Below, one piece after another: positions 34,555 to 44,412 of a DNA stretch of 64,000 nt. Source of the stretch: Rossellomorea sp. SC111 (GTDB lineage Bacteria; Bacillota; Bacilli; Bacillales; Bacillaceae_B); assembly GCF_024733565.1 (NCBI RefSeq), contig NZ_JANIOC010000003.1, positions 124,001-188,000 on the forward strand. The letters are read 5' to 3'. Position 1 is the first letter of the stretch, and every line of letters starts with the position of its first letter. The notes below the pieces were generated by a model, which searched no databases, was not told where the DNA came from, and was given only the letters and a program-made list of their open reading frames with translations. Both the position numbers and the translations under genes were made by a program.

Positions 34555-36198
34555 ATGTCGAAAAAGAAATTAGTCAGTTTAGCACTAGGTACTTCTCTTG
34601 TATTCAGCGCCTCCTTTACAGGTGCATCCGCATTTGCCCAGTCTTCAGATTCTATTACTTCTAAAATGGACATTCATCAAAAGGTCATGAACATAGATAA
34701 AAAAGGGCCAAGCTTCTTATCTGGGAAACTATCAAAAGGTATTGTGAAGAACGACAAAGACGTGAAAGCGTTCATGAAGGAAAATAAAGAGCTGTTCGCC
34801 ATCGATCCACATTCTGAACTGACATTACTTGAAAAGACGACAGATGATCTTGGGATGTCTCATTATCGATTCACTCAGTCAGTGGACGGTGTTCCTGTTG
34901 AAGGGGCCATCTTCATTGTCCATACAAATAAAAAGAATGAAGTGACGGCTACTACAGGACAGCTATTCAAAGAAGCTTCTAAAAAGGTGACCAAGACAAA
35001 ATCTAAAATCAACCAAAAATCAGCTACGGATCTGGCCTGGAAACATATCGGTCTATCTAAAGCAGATACAGTGACAGGAACCCAAAACGTTCCCGCCATT
35101 GATGGAAAGAAAGACAGTAACGTAGAAAGCACCAACGTGAAGAACGATCTTGTCATTCATGAAAAAGACGGAAAGTTCACTCTTGCTTATAAAGTACAAC
35201 TTCAATTCATCGAGCCTTATGGAGCGAACTGGCAGATCTATGTGGATGCCAAAGACGGATCGATTGTCGAAGCTTTCAATGCTGTGACAGACGCAGCGAC
35301 TACCGGAAGCGGTTACGGGGTTTTAGATGACTATAAATCTCTTAATACTTATTCTTCAAATGGAACTTATTACTTATATGATGTGACGAAACCTATGAAC
35401 GGTGTCATTGAAACCTTTACGGCTAATAATGGATCAAGCCTTCCGGGAAGTTATTCCGTCGATAGCAATAACTCTTGGACTGCTTATTCCCAAGCCGCTG
35501 ACGTCGATGCCCATGCTTATGCAGGCAAAGTCTATGACTATTATAAAAACACGCATAACCGCAATAGTTTCGACAATAACGGCGCAACCATCCGTTCGAC
35601 TGTCCATTACGGTTCCAACTACAATAACGCGTTCTGGAATGGTTCACAAATGGTCTATGGTGACGGGGATGGATCAACGTTCACTTCCCTATCTGGTGCA
35701 CTGGATGTCGTTGCCCATGAACTGACACACGCCGTGACAGAGCGTACTGCCGGATTACAATATCAGTATCAATCCGGAGCCCTGAACGAATCATTTTCTG
35801 ATGTATTCGGCTATTTCTTAGATCCGGGTGATTACTTAATGGGTGAAGATGTTTATACTCCAGGCATTTCAGGAGACGCCCTTCGCAGTCTATCGAATCC
35901 TACTCAATATGGACAACCGGCTCACATGAATAACTATGTGAACACTTCTTCCGATAACGGTGGGGTTCATACAAACTCCGGTATCCCGAATAAAGCGGCT
36001 TATAACACGATCTCAAGCATCGGTAAAGCCAAAGCAGAAAAAATCTACTATCGTGCCCTGACTGTATACTTAACACCAACAAGTAATTTCAGTTATGCAC
36101 GTGCTGCCCTTCTTCAATCAGCAGCTGATCTTTACGGAAATGGAAGCTCCACTTACAATTCCGTTAAAGCAGCATGGGATGCTGTCGGGGTTTATTAA
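34555..36198 (+). CDS. nprE: Secreted neutral metalloprotease (bacillolysin, M4 family)
   Basis: A 547-residue preproenzyme. The signal peptide ends at about residue 29 (ASAFAQ). The propeptide holds FTP and PepSY domains (about 40-240), and the mature thermolysin-type domain starts near ATTGSGYGVLDD. Catalytic motif HELTH at 388-392, zinc-ligand Glu412 in NESFSD, and the transition-state His472 in NGGVHTNSG. Length and order fit B. subtilis NprE. It degrades extracellular protein, calcium- and zinc-dependent. AAAAGGGG precedes the ATG; a strong terminator follows. Confidence 0.96.
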   Translation: MSKKKLVSLALGTSLVFSASFTGASAFAQSSDSITSKMDIHQKVMNIDKKGPSFLSGKLSKGIVKNDKDVKAFMKENKELFAIDPHSELTLLEKTTDDLGMSHYRFTQSVDGVPVEGAIFIVHTNKKNEVTATTGQLFKEASKKVTKTKSKINQKSATDLAWKHIGLSKADTVTGTQNVPAIDGKKDSNVESTNVKNDLVIHEKDGKFTLAYKVQLQFIEPYGANWQIYVDAKDGSIVEAFNAVTDAATTGSGYGVLDDYKSLNTYSSNGTYYLYDVTKPMNGVIETFTANNGSSLPGSYSVDSNNSWTAYSQAADVDAHAYAGKVYDYYKNTHNRNSFDNNGATIRSTVHYGSNYNNAFWNGSQMVYGDGDGSTFTSLSGALDVVAHELTHAVTERTAGLQYQYQSGALNESFSDVFGYFLDPGDYLMGEDVYTPGISGDALRSLSNPTQYGQPAHMNNYVNTSSDNGGVHTNSGIPNKAAYNTISSIGKAKAEKIYYRALTVYLTPTSNFSYARAALLQSAADLYGNGSSTYNSVKAAWDAVGVY

Positions 36199-36213
36199 TT
36201 CATAGCTATTCAA

Positions 36214-36256
36214 ACAATACAAAAAGCCGTCCAATCCGGACGGCTTTTTGTATTGT
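36214..36256 (+). terminator. Rho-independent terminator
   Basis: A perfect stem of about 17 bp centred on AAAAAGCCGTCC / GGACGGCTTTTT after the protease gene. Confidence 0.93.
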
Positions 36257-36359
36257 TATAAGAAGCTCAGAAAAATCTTAACCACCAGACCCGGCAATCC
36301 GATATAATGAATATAGGTAATATGTCATGGTACCTATCCATTATGAAGGAGGGATGATC

Positions 36360-37448
36360 ATGTTGGAGCAATTATTCATCAACATATGTATCTTTACATC
36401 CTTTTTATACTTTGCGGGGATTGTGTTGAGGAATTCACGGGAAATACCGATTCCGATGACCCTATTGATAGGGATCTTCTCCGGGGTTCTTGGATTGATT
36501 CTCATGAACTTTACCATTCCTTTGAATCATAATAGTATAATGGACCTTAGACATTTAGCAATCGTTACCACGGCCGTATATATCGGTTGGATTCCTGCCC
36601 TTCTGTCAGCCTCCATTATCACAATCGGCAGAACAATCATGTTTGGTGTCACTCATGAGGCGATTGTAGCTGCTCTCGGGATGTTGGTCATTGGAATTTC
36701 CTGCAGTCTATTAAGCTGCCTTCCTTCCCGGAGGCTAGTAAAGATCCAGATTATGAACATGTTCAGCCTGATGATCATATTTTTCTCTTTACAGCACAAT
36801 ATCGGGTTTCCGGATACATTGAAAATTATTCCCTATCATGCAATCACTTCGCTCCTGGTCGGCTTTATCGCTTATTTTATTGCAGAGCAGATCAAACGTT
36901 CAAATGAGCAATATCATCTATTAAAACAGAACGCGACAAAGGATTTCCTCACCAGTCTTAATAATGTCCGTCAATTCGACGCAAGTTACAATCAAGCTTT
37001 GAGGCATGCTCAGGAAAGAGACGAGAAACTTTCCTTACTGCTCATCGATATCGATCACTTTAAGATTGTTAATGATACGTTCGGTCATCCGGCAGGTGAT
37101 GAAGTGTTAAAAGAACTCGGAAAGGTATTGACCCACCATTCCAGATCTTTCGACATCGTATCCAGGAATGGTGGGGAAGAATTCAGTATTCTCTTGCTCG
37201 ACTGCCCTCATAGCCATGGGATGGTGATTGCCGAAAGACTTCGGGAAGCGGTGGAACGACATCCCTTTATGATTACAGATGACAAGTCGATTAACATTAC
37301 AATTTCCATCGGAGTATCCACTTATCCGGATACAGTTTCCCCTTCCGGAGAAGAAATTTTTGAACAAGCGGATAAAGCTCTCTACCTGGCAAAACGTACA
37401 GGTCGAAATAAAGTTTGCGATTTCAACATGGTTCAAGCCATTCACTAA
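36360..37448 (+). CDS. Membrane diguanylate cyclase (DgcK-like)
   Basis: A 362-residue protein that makes cyclic di-GMP from two GTP. The N-terminal half is a 5TM-5TMR-LYT-type sensor with five to six helices. The GGDEF domain spans about residues 200-355: IDIDHFKIVNDTFGHPAGDE, and the active site is GGEEF. An RSFD motif five residues upstream is a canonical I-site for product inhibition. AAGGAGG at 36346-36352 selects ATG 36360. Similar in architecture to B. subtilis DgcK. It would control motility or biofilm exopolysaccharide. No phosphodiesterase is adjacent. Confidence 0.9.
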   Translation: MLEQLFINICIFTSFLYFAGIVLRNSREIPIPMTLLIGIFSGVLGLILMNFTIPLNHNSIMDLRHLAIVTTAVYIGWIPALLSASIITIGRTIMFGVTHEAIVAALGMLVIGISCSLLSCLPSRRLVKIQIMNMFSLMIIFFSLQHNIGFPDTLKIIPYHAITSLLVGFIAYFIAEQIKRSNEQYHLLKQNATKDFLTSLNNVRQFDASYNQALRHAQERDEKLSLLLIDIDHFKIVNDTFGHPAGDEVLKELGKVLTHHSRSFDIVSRNGGEEFSILLLDCPHSHGMVIAERLREAVERHPFMITDDKSINITISIGVSTYPDTVSPSGEEIFEQADKALYLAKRTGRNKVCDFNMVQAIH

Positions 37449-37455
37449 TAGCACA

Positions 37456-37499
37456 ACAGGATTCAACATCTTTTCCCAGGAAATGATGTTGAATCCTGT
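37456..37499. repeat. Long perfect hairpin without a T-run
   Basis: Fifteen-base perfect arms ACAGGATTCAACATC (37456-37470) and GATGTTGAATCCTGT (37485-37499); pairing continues inward through TTTCC/GGAAA, leaving almost no loop. It follows the diguanylate cyclase stop by 8 bases but lacks a U-tract; the T-rich terminator comes 13 bases later. Confidence 0.8.
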
Positions 37500-37511
37500 C
37501 CTATATACGCG

Positions 37512-37544
37512 AAAAGGGAAAAGACACGCATCTTTTTCCCCTTT
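37512..37544. terminator. Bidirectional terminator
   Basis: AAAAGGGAAAAGA / TCTTTTTCCCCTTT with a 6-base loop, between the diguanylate cyclase gene (+) and the end of the siderophore operon (-). Confidence 0.8.
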
Positions 37545-37597
37545 GTTGTCTTTATAAAGCGGAGTCTTTCCTATTTTCCATCACTACTTCTTCTTAT

Positions 37598-38824
37598 TCA
37601 CACTGTAGCCTTCAATATGTCCTCATAATCCAATCCAAATCCCGTATGCAAGCTCTCTACAGCCTTTTGTATATGACTCTTCTCAATCACTGCCGTTACG
37701 CTTATGGAAGATTCACCTATCAGTTTCACTCTCACTGCGTTTTCCAGTAGCATTTTGCACATTCCTATCTTAATCTCAGGCTGGGATTTCATATTCTGAC
37801 CGATTACCGACACCTTTGACAGGCTGCTTCTTTGTTCGATGCGGGAGTATTTCCATCTGTCTTTCTCTTTCCTTAAGACGAATAATATCTCTTGAAGGTC
37901 TTGTTCCTTGATTAATAAGGACAAGATGTTTCGGCAACTTTGTGTATAGACATCCGCCTGAATGTGACGAGTGGCCAGCTCACGCATAATTGCTTCCCGG
38001 GATCCTTCAACATCTTCACACTCAAACATTTCTACTCTATTAATATCCTTTTCAAATGTGACACCGATCACAGGGCTTGATTCAATCTGCTTTACCTTTC
38101 CATGAATGAGGGTTCCCCCGACATTTTCAAAACTTGATTTTATATAAAGAGGAATTCCGAATTTCTTTGCATGTTTAACCGCTCTTGGATGAAGAACACC
38201 GGCTCCCATGACAGCCAGATTCAGCATATCCTCATACGAAAGGGAATTGATCTTCGATGCTTTCGGAACAAATCTGGGATCAGAGGTGTATACTCCGTCA
38301 ACATCCGTATAAATATCACACCGATCTGCCTTTAATGTTGAAGCAAGGGCCGCTGCCGTGATATCGGAACCCCCTCTTCCCAAGGTAGAAATGTCCCCAT
38401 CTTCCGTTACTCCTTGAAATCCTGCCACTACAACCACTTTTCCATGATCCATTTCGTTCCTAATACGCTTTGTGTCAATCTCTTGAATATGGGCATTTCC
38501 TAGAACGGAATCTGTTTGAATGCCTGCCTGCCATCCAGTGAAGGAAATTGCCTCTACCCCTCGTTGCTGCAGAGCCATGGCAAGGAGGGAGATCGTTACT
38601 TGTTCCCCTGTTGAAAGGAGCATATCCATCTCTCTCTTACTTGGTTTCGTTGTGATCTCACTCACTAACTTTACAAGAGTATCAGTGGTTTTCCCCATTG
38701 CAGAAACCACAACAACGACGTCATGACCTTTGTTCTTTTCCTGTATGACTCTGTCCGCCATTCGGTTTATTCTCTCGGTAGAACCAACAGAGGTTCCACC
38801 GAATTTCTGAACAATTGTACTCAA
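37598..38824 (-). CDS. Aspartate kinase, last gene of the siderophore operon
   Basis: A 408-residue aspartokinase that phosphorylates aspartate to start the aspartate-family pathway. The opening KFGGTSVGS, central FQGVTEDGDISTLGRGGSD and YTDVDGVYTSDP are diagnostic. The C-terminal ACT pair is diverged at the usual effector loop (AVRVKLIGESSISV). It lies 37 bases after the IucC-type gene on the same strand and has no terminator or promoter between. Position suggests it supplies aspartyl phosphate, hence aspartate semialdehyde, the precursor of diaminobutyrate used by this operon. A paralogue is at 52923-54119. Confidence 0.93.
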   Translation of the reverse strand: MSTIVQKFGGTSVGSTERINRMADRVIQEKNKGHDVVVVVSAMGKTTDTLVKLVSEITTKPSKREMDMLLSTGEQVTISLLAMALQQRGVEAISFTGWQAGIQTDSVLGNAHIQEIDTKRIRNEMDHGKVVVVAGFQGVTEDGDISTLGRGGSDITAAALASTLKADRCDIYTDVDGVYTSDPRFVPKASKINSLSYEDMLNLAVMGAGVLHPRAVKHAKKFGIPLYIKSSFENVGGTLIHGKVKQIESSPVIGVTFEKDINRVEMFECEDVEGSREAIMRELATRHIQADVYTQSCRNILSLLIKEQDLQEILFVLRKEKDRWKYSRIEQRSSLSKVSVIGQNMKSQPEIKIGMCKMLLENAVRVKLIGESSISVTAVIEKSHIQKAVESLHTGFGLDYEDILKATV

Positions 38825-38861
38825 GTGATGATCCTTCTTTCTATTTGGGAGTTAAAGATGA

Positions 38862-40682
38862 TCAGATTAACCCAACAGTCCGGTTTATTTTATATAAAGC
38901 CAATGCGTTTGTTACTTTCCCGAATTCAGAAGCGTGAGGACGGTCATCGTCATCAGAGTATCCGTAATCCACCATTCGGTTCCGGTTCAGGCATAATTTC
39001 GTAAGCTCTGGCTTAAAGAAATCAAATAGCTTGAAACGTTCTTGTAATTGCGGGAATCTCTTCTGATAGTTAAGTATTGAGTCAGCAAGAAGACTCCAGA
39101 AGGTTTCTTCTTCCATCATTTGATTGTTCTTTAACAAGTTGCTCAAGTATCTCAAATGACAAATAAAGAGGCCAGTGAAGATAAACTGTGTAAGCCCTTC
39201 AGGCGGCTCCGTTCGAAGGACCGCTTTAAACTCAGATGACAGCCCTTGCAGCTCCGGAAAATCCTGGTCTGAAATATTAACGTCATCAACAAAGTCTTTA
39301 ATCGCTAAACGGTGAGGCTTCGCACCCTTCAACACGACAATCGTATTTTGGCCATGGGGAGAGAATACCGTTCCGTATTGGTAAAGGTAATGAAGGAGAG
39401 GATCCATGACGACTTTGAAAAATTGCTTCATCCATTCTTCTGGGCTGAGACCTGACTGTTCAATCAAACTCTCAACATACGGTTTATTGTCATGATCTTC
39501 ATACAATAAGGCAGCCAGTGTAATCGCTTGTTCCCCGTCTTCTAAATACGTATAGATGCTTTCCCTCCATATGGTTCCAAGCATCTCCAAGTATTGATAA
39601 GGTGCCTGTTTTAATTGTGTATAGTAGCGGTGATGTACATTCATACTGGCATTTTCCCCTGGCAGGATGACCCGGCATTCATCTTTTAAAAATGGATCCT
39701 TTTCAGCCATTCCCTTAATGAACTCTGTCACCTTAGGAGCAATCACGGTTCGTTCAGATGGCAGTCCCCGATAAACCAGCGTGTTCAAAATACTCATCGG
39801 AAGCTTCACATGATGCTTATCTTTGTTCGTTGTATTTACAAATGTGCGGATCGACTGCTGAGGGAGGTAGCGGTCTTCCCCCTCTCCCAAGGGAATGATG
39901 CGACCCATGGCCAGCTCCTCGGGGAAATTCTGAATGAGTGTGTTTTTCCATTGCCACTCGTGCACCGGCAAGAAATAGTATTCCGATGGTTCGCTTCCAT
40001 TTTGTTTGACGATCTTGTCAAAACGGATTCGGTCTTCCTCACTTAGTTCACCGGCAATCAACGTTTCATAATCCAATCCACCCACAGATTGAAACGATGC
40101 AAGCTCCTTATGTACGGCTATCCAGGAAAGCTGTATCTCTTTCTGTTGTTCAGGCGCAAAGGAAAGGTAATCGTCATATCCGAACCCGATTCTCCCTTTG
40201 TTATATGTAATCCAAGGGTGTCCTGTCATATAGCCTTCGAGGGTGGCATAGTCCTCATGAATCAGTTCGTCCGATGTTTTCGTTTCTTTTTCAAGAAGAT
40301 GGGCATCTGCTATTAACGTACTGTTCATTTCCTTGATTAAATGCCCTGCCGTCTCAGATGACATCCCGATGACACCTTGAAGGTCGACCAATAGCTCTAT
40401 TGCACTATCGGCTTCCTTTCTTCCTCCATTTTCAACGATATATACCGTCGTCCACTTCACATCGAAACTATCAAACAATCGTTTTTGTGCGATGTAGTGA
40501 TAGTGCTTGGAACCTGTGACCTGAAGGGAATATTCAATATCTTCCCCTTTTTCCGAGAGGATTTCAGGTCGGATCATCTCTTCATACATATATTCAGACA
40601 GCATTTTGCCTATCAATTTCTTGTTTACTTTCGTCCAGCTATCATTCTTAAAAACACGTTGAATTTCTTCATTGAATAACAT
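38862..40682 (-). CDS. NIS siderophore synthetase, IucC/RhbF type
   Basis: A 606-residue ATP-dependent NRPS-independent siderophore synthetase that should join the second acyl-hydroxylated amine to the citrate half-product. IucA/IucC signature parts: FLPVHEWQWKNTL, NVHHRYYTQLKQAPYQY and SPHGQNTIVVLKG, plus the C-terminal FhuF-like region. AGAAGGG before ATG 40682 sets the start; a longer frame reaches 40721, overlapping the preceding gene by one base. Sixth biosynthetic gene of the operon. Confidence 0.92.
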   Translation of the reverse strand: MLFNEEIQRVFKNDSWTKVNKKLIGKMLSEYMYEEMIRPEILSEKGEDIEYSLQVTGSKHYHYIAQKRLFDSFDVKWTTVYIVENGGRKEADSAIELLVDLQGVIGMSSETAGHLIKEMNSTLIADAHLLEKETKTSDELIHEDYATLEGYMTGHPWITYNKGRIGFGYDDYLSFAPEQQKEIQLSWIAVHKELASFQSVGGLDYETLIAGELSEEDRIRFDKIVKQNGSEPSEYYFLPVHEWQWKNTLIQNFPEELAMGRIIPLGEGEDRYLPQQSIRTFVNTTNKDKHHVKLPMSILNTLVYRGLPSERTVIAPKVTEFIKGMAEKDPFLKDECRVILPGENASMNVHHRYYTQLKQAPYQYLEMLGTIWRESIYTYLEDGEQAITLAALLYEDHDNKPYVESLIEQSGLSPEEWMKQFFKVVMDPLLHYLYQYGTVFSPHGQNTIVVLKGAKPHRLAIKDFVDDVNISDQDFPELQGLSSEFKAVLRTEPPEGLTQFIFTGLFICHLRYLSNLLKNNQMMEEETFWSLLADSILNYQKRFPQLQERFKLFDFFKPELTKLCLNRNRMVDYGYSDDDDRPHASEFGKVTNALALYKINRTVGLI

Positions 40683-40720
40683 ATTATCCCTTCTTTCACA
40701 TAGTCTATGTTTTCTTTGCA

Positions 40721-42070
40721 TCAGAGAGGAACCGGAATGGACGCCGCTTTTGTTCCAAAGGTTTGAAACACATTTTTGTTCTGAACCGGAAATACTTCTC
40801 TCCCTGTAATGGTATTGATGATGACCGCATTACGGTGTGCACCGAGTCCAAGGTCAGGTGCCCCCACTCCATGAGTATGCATTTCACCGTTCTGTACAAA
40901 GATTTCACCCGGACCTTCCACATAGGTTTCCAATCGATAATCTTCTTTCACTTTGTATCTGTCATATTCATCCCATGCAATCCACTCTTTCATTTTTGAA
41001 AGGAATCCCGGGAATGCAGGCTTGTAGCCAGTACCAAGAATGATGACATCTGCCTTATCAATGAAATGTTCATCCTTGATCCGGTGATAGCCATGCAGTT
41101 CAAACCCTGTTTCATTTTTTCTGATTCCGACGATCTCTGTCATGGCCTGTAAGGAGATGTCCGGAACCTCTCTTCCTACGGATCGTTCATATAAATAATC
41201 ATATATATCGGCGATCGTCTCTGAACTGATGCCTTTATAAAGAAGATCCTGTTCCTTTAGGAGCTGATCCTTCTTTTCCTGTGGAAGCTGATAAAAGAAC
41301 CGGGTATAGTCAGGTGAAAAATACTCAAGGCCCAGTTTTGAATATTCCATCGGGAAGAATCCCTTTGAACGTGTATACCATTGCAGTGAAAACCCTTGAC
41401 TTTCCTGTTCTTTGGCTACATCGAGAAACACTTCGGCTGCACTTTGGCCGGATCCGATCACAGCAACCGTTTCAGCTTGTGCACATATCTCCTTATTGGA
41501 TAAATAATCGGCACTGTGAAAGACGGTTTTGCCCAGCATTCCCTGAAAGGCTTCAGGTACAGAAGGAACAGAACCAATTCCGAGTACGAGATGTTTCGTG
41601 AACATCGTTTCCGTTTGTTGAAGGGAATCATTCCATACGGTGACTTCATATACACTTTCCCCACCCCCCAATTGGACCGGGATGACACTTTGGACATCCA
41701 TCCCGAACCGGCATGTTGTGAGCTGCTCACTCACCCATTGGCAATAATGGTTATATTCTTTGCGCGGGATATGAAATTTTTCCAGAAAGTAAAAGTGATA
41801 TAAGCGGTTATGAGCCTCCAGGTATCGGAGAAAACTGTAATCACTTCGTACATCTGCCATACTGACTAAATCCGCAAAGAACGGCACTTGTAAGGTCGTT
41901 CCGTCAATCAGCATGCCCGGATGCCAATTGAAGGCTTTCTTCTTTTCCAAAAATACGCTTTTCACTTCGGGTACCGAATCCAATAAGGCAGCTAACCCCA
42001 GATTAAACGGACCCAATCCGATCCCGATGACGTCATATAATTCATTTGATCTGTTCGTGAAGTCCATCAT
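40721..42070 (-). CDS. Lysine/diaminopropane N-monooxygenase (IucD/RhbE type)
   Basis: A 449-residue flavin-dependent N-hydroxylase. FAD motif GIGLGPFNLGLAALLD near residue 16, NADPH motif VIGSGQSAAEVF, and the closing LGTGYKPAFP are typical of SidA/IucD/PvdA enzymes. In this context it should hydroxylate 1,3-diaminopropane rather than lysine, because no lysine-specific branch is present and diaminobutyrate genes are. It overlaps the acetyltransferase gene by 29 bases and precedes the IucC-type gene. Confidence 0.92.
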   Translation of the reverse strand: MMDFTNRSNELYDVIGIGLGPFNLGLAALLDSVPEVKSVFLEKKKAFNWHPGMLIDGTTLQVPFFADLVSMADVRSDYSFLRYLEAHNRLYHFYFLEKFHIPRKEYNHYCQWVSEQLTTCRFGMDVQSVIPVQLGGGESVYEVTVWNDSLQQTETMFTKHLVLGIGSVPSVPEAFQGMLGKTVFHSADYLSNKEICAQAETVAVIGSGQSAAEVFLDVAKEQESQGFSLQWYTRSKGFFPMEYSKLGLEYFSPDYTRFFYQLPQEKKDQLLKEQDLLYKGISSETIADIYDYLYERSVGREVPDISLQAMTEIVGIRKNETGFELHGYHRIKDEHFIDKADVIILGTGYKPAFPGFLSKMKEWIAWDEYDRYKVKEDYRLETYVEGPGEIFVQNGEMHTHGVGAPDLGLGAHRNAVIINTITGREVFPVQNKNVFQTFGTKAASIPVPL

Positions 42071-42629
42071 TCAGCCACCTCTTTTCAAATTCGCTTCTCT
42101 CACAAAACATGAGCAGTCCGGTTTTGTCGGGGAGAGTAATCGGCTTAACGGGTTTAAAACCGCATTTCTCAAATACATGGATCATTTTGTCATTTCGGAT
42201 ATCCGGCTCCGCTACGATTTTAGTCGTCTTCTTTTCTTGGAACTGATACGAAACCATCGCTCGTAATAATGGCAGGGAAAGTCCTTTACCAAGATACTCC
42301 CTCTCCCCGATTAACAGATGCACTCCCTGATCGAATGGAGCAGGAGTGTACGTTTCCTCCACCACGTCGCCTTTTACCCAATAAGCCTCCCAGTAACTCA
42401 TCGCCACACCGTCAAGATACCCTGCGTACAGGGTTTGATGTGAATCGGACAAAGCTTTTATCAAATGGTCTTGGAACTTTTCAAATGGAATATTTAAATT
42501 CCAGAATGGGTGGACGTGTTCCTCCATCATCCATTTGTGAATAAGCTCCGCGTCCCGGTCAAAATCAATCTTCTTAAATTGAATCTTCTTTTGAATTCCT
42601 TGATCATACACTTCGTAGTTATAGGACAT
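42042..42629 (-). CDS. Siderophore N-acyltransferase (IucB/RhbD type, GNAT)
   Basis: A 195-residue acetyltransferase. The IucB-like motifs HPFWNLNIPFEKFQDHL and GEREYLGKGLSLPLLRAMV (acetyl-CoA binding) are present. It should acetylate the hydroxylamine made by the IucD-type enzyme to give the hydroxamate. AAAGAGGTGG upstream selects ATG 42629 (MSYNYEV); it overlaps the IucA-type gene by 11 bases, another sign of coupling. Confidence 0.9.
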   Translation of the reverse strand: MSYNYEVYDQGIQKKIQFKKIDFDRDAELIHKWMMEEHVHPFWNLNIPFEKFQDHLIKALSDSHQTLYAGYLDGVAMSYWEAYWVKGDVVEETYTPAPFDQGVHLLIGEREYLGKGLSLPLLRAMVSYQFQEKKTTKIVAEPDIRNDKMIHVFEKCGFKPVKPITLPDKTGLLMFCERSEFEKRWLNDGLHEQIK

Positions 42630-44412
42630 GATGGATTTCCACCTCTTTGGCAAGTGGGTTTTTCACCATCGTGTAGACCGATTGAGCTTCCATTGGACCG
42701 ACCAGTTCATCCATGTCATAGAATCGGGTTAATAGATTCGCTTTACACGGAAGGACCGGTTGATATAATAAACTGCTCAGTAGATTGGAATCTTCCCCCC
42801 ACTGCTGTTCATGGTACTCCAGACGTTCCTTTACAAGATTCATAAGTTTTTCTTCGTCGATGAGACCACTTGCCCCAAAACCATTGATCAGTCCGAATAA
42901 ATGGTTAAAGAAGAAGTAATAGCGCAATCGTTCCTCTGCCACTTCATCGGCACAAATGGTGTCGCTTACCTGATTTAATTCTGGAAGGAATTCTTTTAGT
43001 TTTTCTACTTTGGATTCGCTATAATAGTATCCCTGATTATCCCTGTAATAGAAGGTTTCAGGGTAACCGTTCCTCAGCTGGATCACCGAGTTTTGCTGAT
43101 GGGCTTCCAGAGCGATCCCGTACGTGTGGAACAACCAGATCATCGGATCCAGCGTCAGGGATAAGTATCGACTGAACCAATCCTGGCTTACTTCTTCCAG
43201 ACTTCTATTCTCTCTTTGCGCTATCCCTTTAATGATGGAATGTATTCTGGCCATTCCCCCATAAGCATGGTCCTGGCATAGGGCTGCGATCAAGCTGGTC
43301 CCGCGACTGTTTTCATAGAAAGGATTTTCCCTGATGACAAGCTCAAACCCGGAAACTTCTTCTTTCAGGTCCAGGTTTAAATAAGCAGGATCCTGGATGA
43401 CCTTAAAGTGTGGGAACTCTTTGTTAAGACTTTTTCCCACTTCCGTTTCTAGTAATTTCGAAACCTCTACTCCCCTTGCCAGTTCCTTCTTTTGGTTGAT
43501 GCGAAGAGAGTTTGTGATTTTGACAGGTACGGAGAATTTATACATATATCGCGATTCTTTGCTATAGACCGTTCTAAATGATGACGTAGCCGTGAAGCGC
43601 TTCCCTAATGGACCGATGTATTCCAGTCGCTCTTCTTCCATCAGGTCTTGTACGTTCACCTTTTCCAATAATGTCTTCACTTGAAGGGGGTGTACAGGAA
43701 GCAGGACGCGTTCACCCTCTTCCAGCAGCTTCTGTAACCATAACTGATCTACATCAGAATCTTCCTTTAACTCTTCAAAAATGATGGAAGCTGCAGATTT
43801 GTCGGCACTTGAATCCTGTTCTACCAAGGATATGTCTGCACTGAAGTAATGAAGCTGAAATTCTCCTTTATATTCAGGAGAATACAAATGGTCTTCTTGT
43901 TCCGTCAGGCCTTGTTTACTTTTCGGGGTTGGATGAAGCATATGTCCGAATAGAAGGGACTGCTCAGCATCGATGTAGTCAAATTCTTCATCCGTAAGTG
44001 CCTCGTTGTCCTGTACCCGACTTTCAACATAGCTTTTTATACTTCGACAGCTTAAGATCACTCTTAAGAGCAGTTCGTCCTCTGCACCACTTTGACTCTT
44101 ATCAAGTAAGAACTCTTTTACCACTAGTGTTGTAAGGGTAATGTAGTCGAGTGGTTTCAATTCGCTTTCCCCTACCCGGTAATAAAGTGGGAAACCGATT
44201 AGATGACGATCCGTAAGAGACCAATATTTCACTGGTATAATCAATTCAATCTGCTGCAAAACCAAATGAGATACGATGACTTTCTCAAACTGCCCAAGTG
44301 ACGGATCATTGTCGGAGCGGCTCTCTTCAGTGTAGTTCCCCGTTTCTCTTAAATAGCAATTCAGAAAGCTTTGCATCGTTGCATGTTCAGCAATTTCCTT
44401 AGAATTTTTCAA
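42619..44412 (-). CDS. NIS siderophore synthetase, IucA/RhbC type
   Basis: A 597-residue NIS synthetase that should activate citrate and attach the first N-acetyl-N-hydroxy-diaminopropane. Conserved regions: VLLPVHPLQVKTLLEK, TSSFRTVYSKESRYMYKFSVP (nucleotide and citrate-binding part) and EAHQQNSVIQLRNG. Its stop overlaps the acetyltransferase start and its start overlaps the decarboxylase stop by ATGA. Distinct in sequence from the IucC-type paralogue, as usual in aerobactin/rhizobactin clusters. Confidence 0.93.
   Translation of the reverse strand: MKNSKEIAEHATMQSFLNCYLRETGNYTEESRSDNDPSLGQFEKVIVSHLVLQQIELIIPVKYWSLTDRHLIGFPLYYRVGESELKPLDYITLTTLVVKEFLLDKSQSGAEDELLLRVILSCRSIKSYVESRVQDNEALTDEEFDYIDAEQSLLFGHMLHPTPKSKQGLTEQEDHLYSPEYKGEFQLHYFSADISLVEQDSSADKSAASIIFEELKEDSDVDQLWLQKLLEEGERVLLPVHPLQVKTLLEKVNVQDLMEEERLEYIGPLGKRFTATSSFRTVYSKESRYMYKFSVPVKITNSLRINQKKELARGVEVSKLLETEVGKSLNKEFPHFKVIQDPAYLNLDLKEEVSGFELVIRENPFYENSRGTSLIAALCQDHAYGGMARIHSIIKGIAQRENRSLEEVSQDWFSRYLSLTLDPMIWLFHTYGIALEAHQQNSVIQLRNGYPETFYYRDNQGYYYSESKVEKLKEFLPELNQVSDTICADEVAEERLRYYFFFNHLFGLINGFGASGLIDEEKLMNLVKERLEYHEQQWGEDSNLLSSLLYQPVLPCKANLLTRFYDMDELVGPMEAQSVYTMVKNPLAKEVEIHHVL

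Noticed and set aside
36360-37448. Phage or mobile island near 36-57 kb
   Set aside because: No integrase, transposase or phage structural gene, and codon use and terminators look like the rest of the window.
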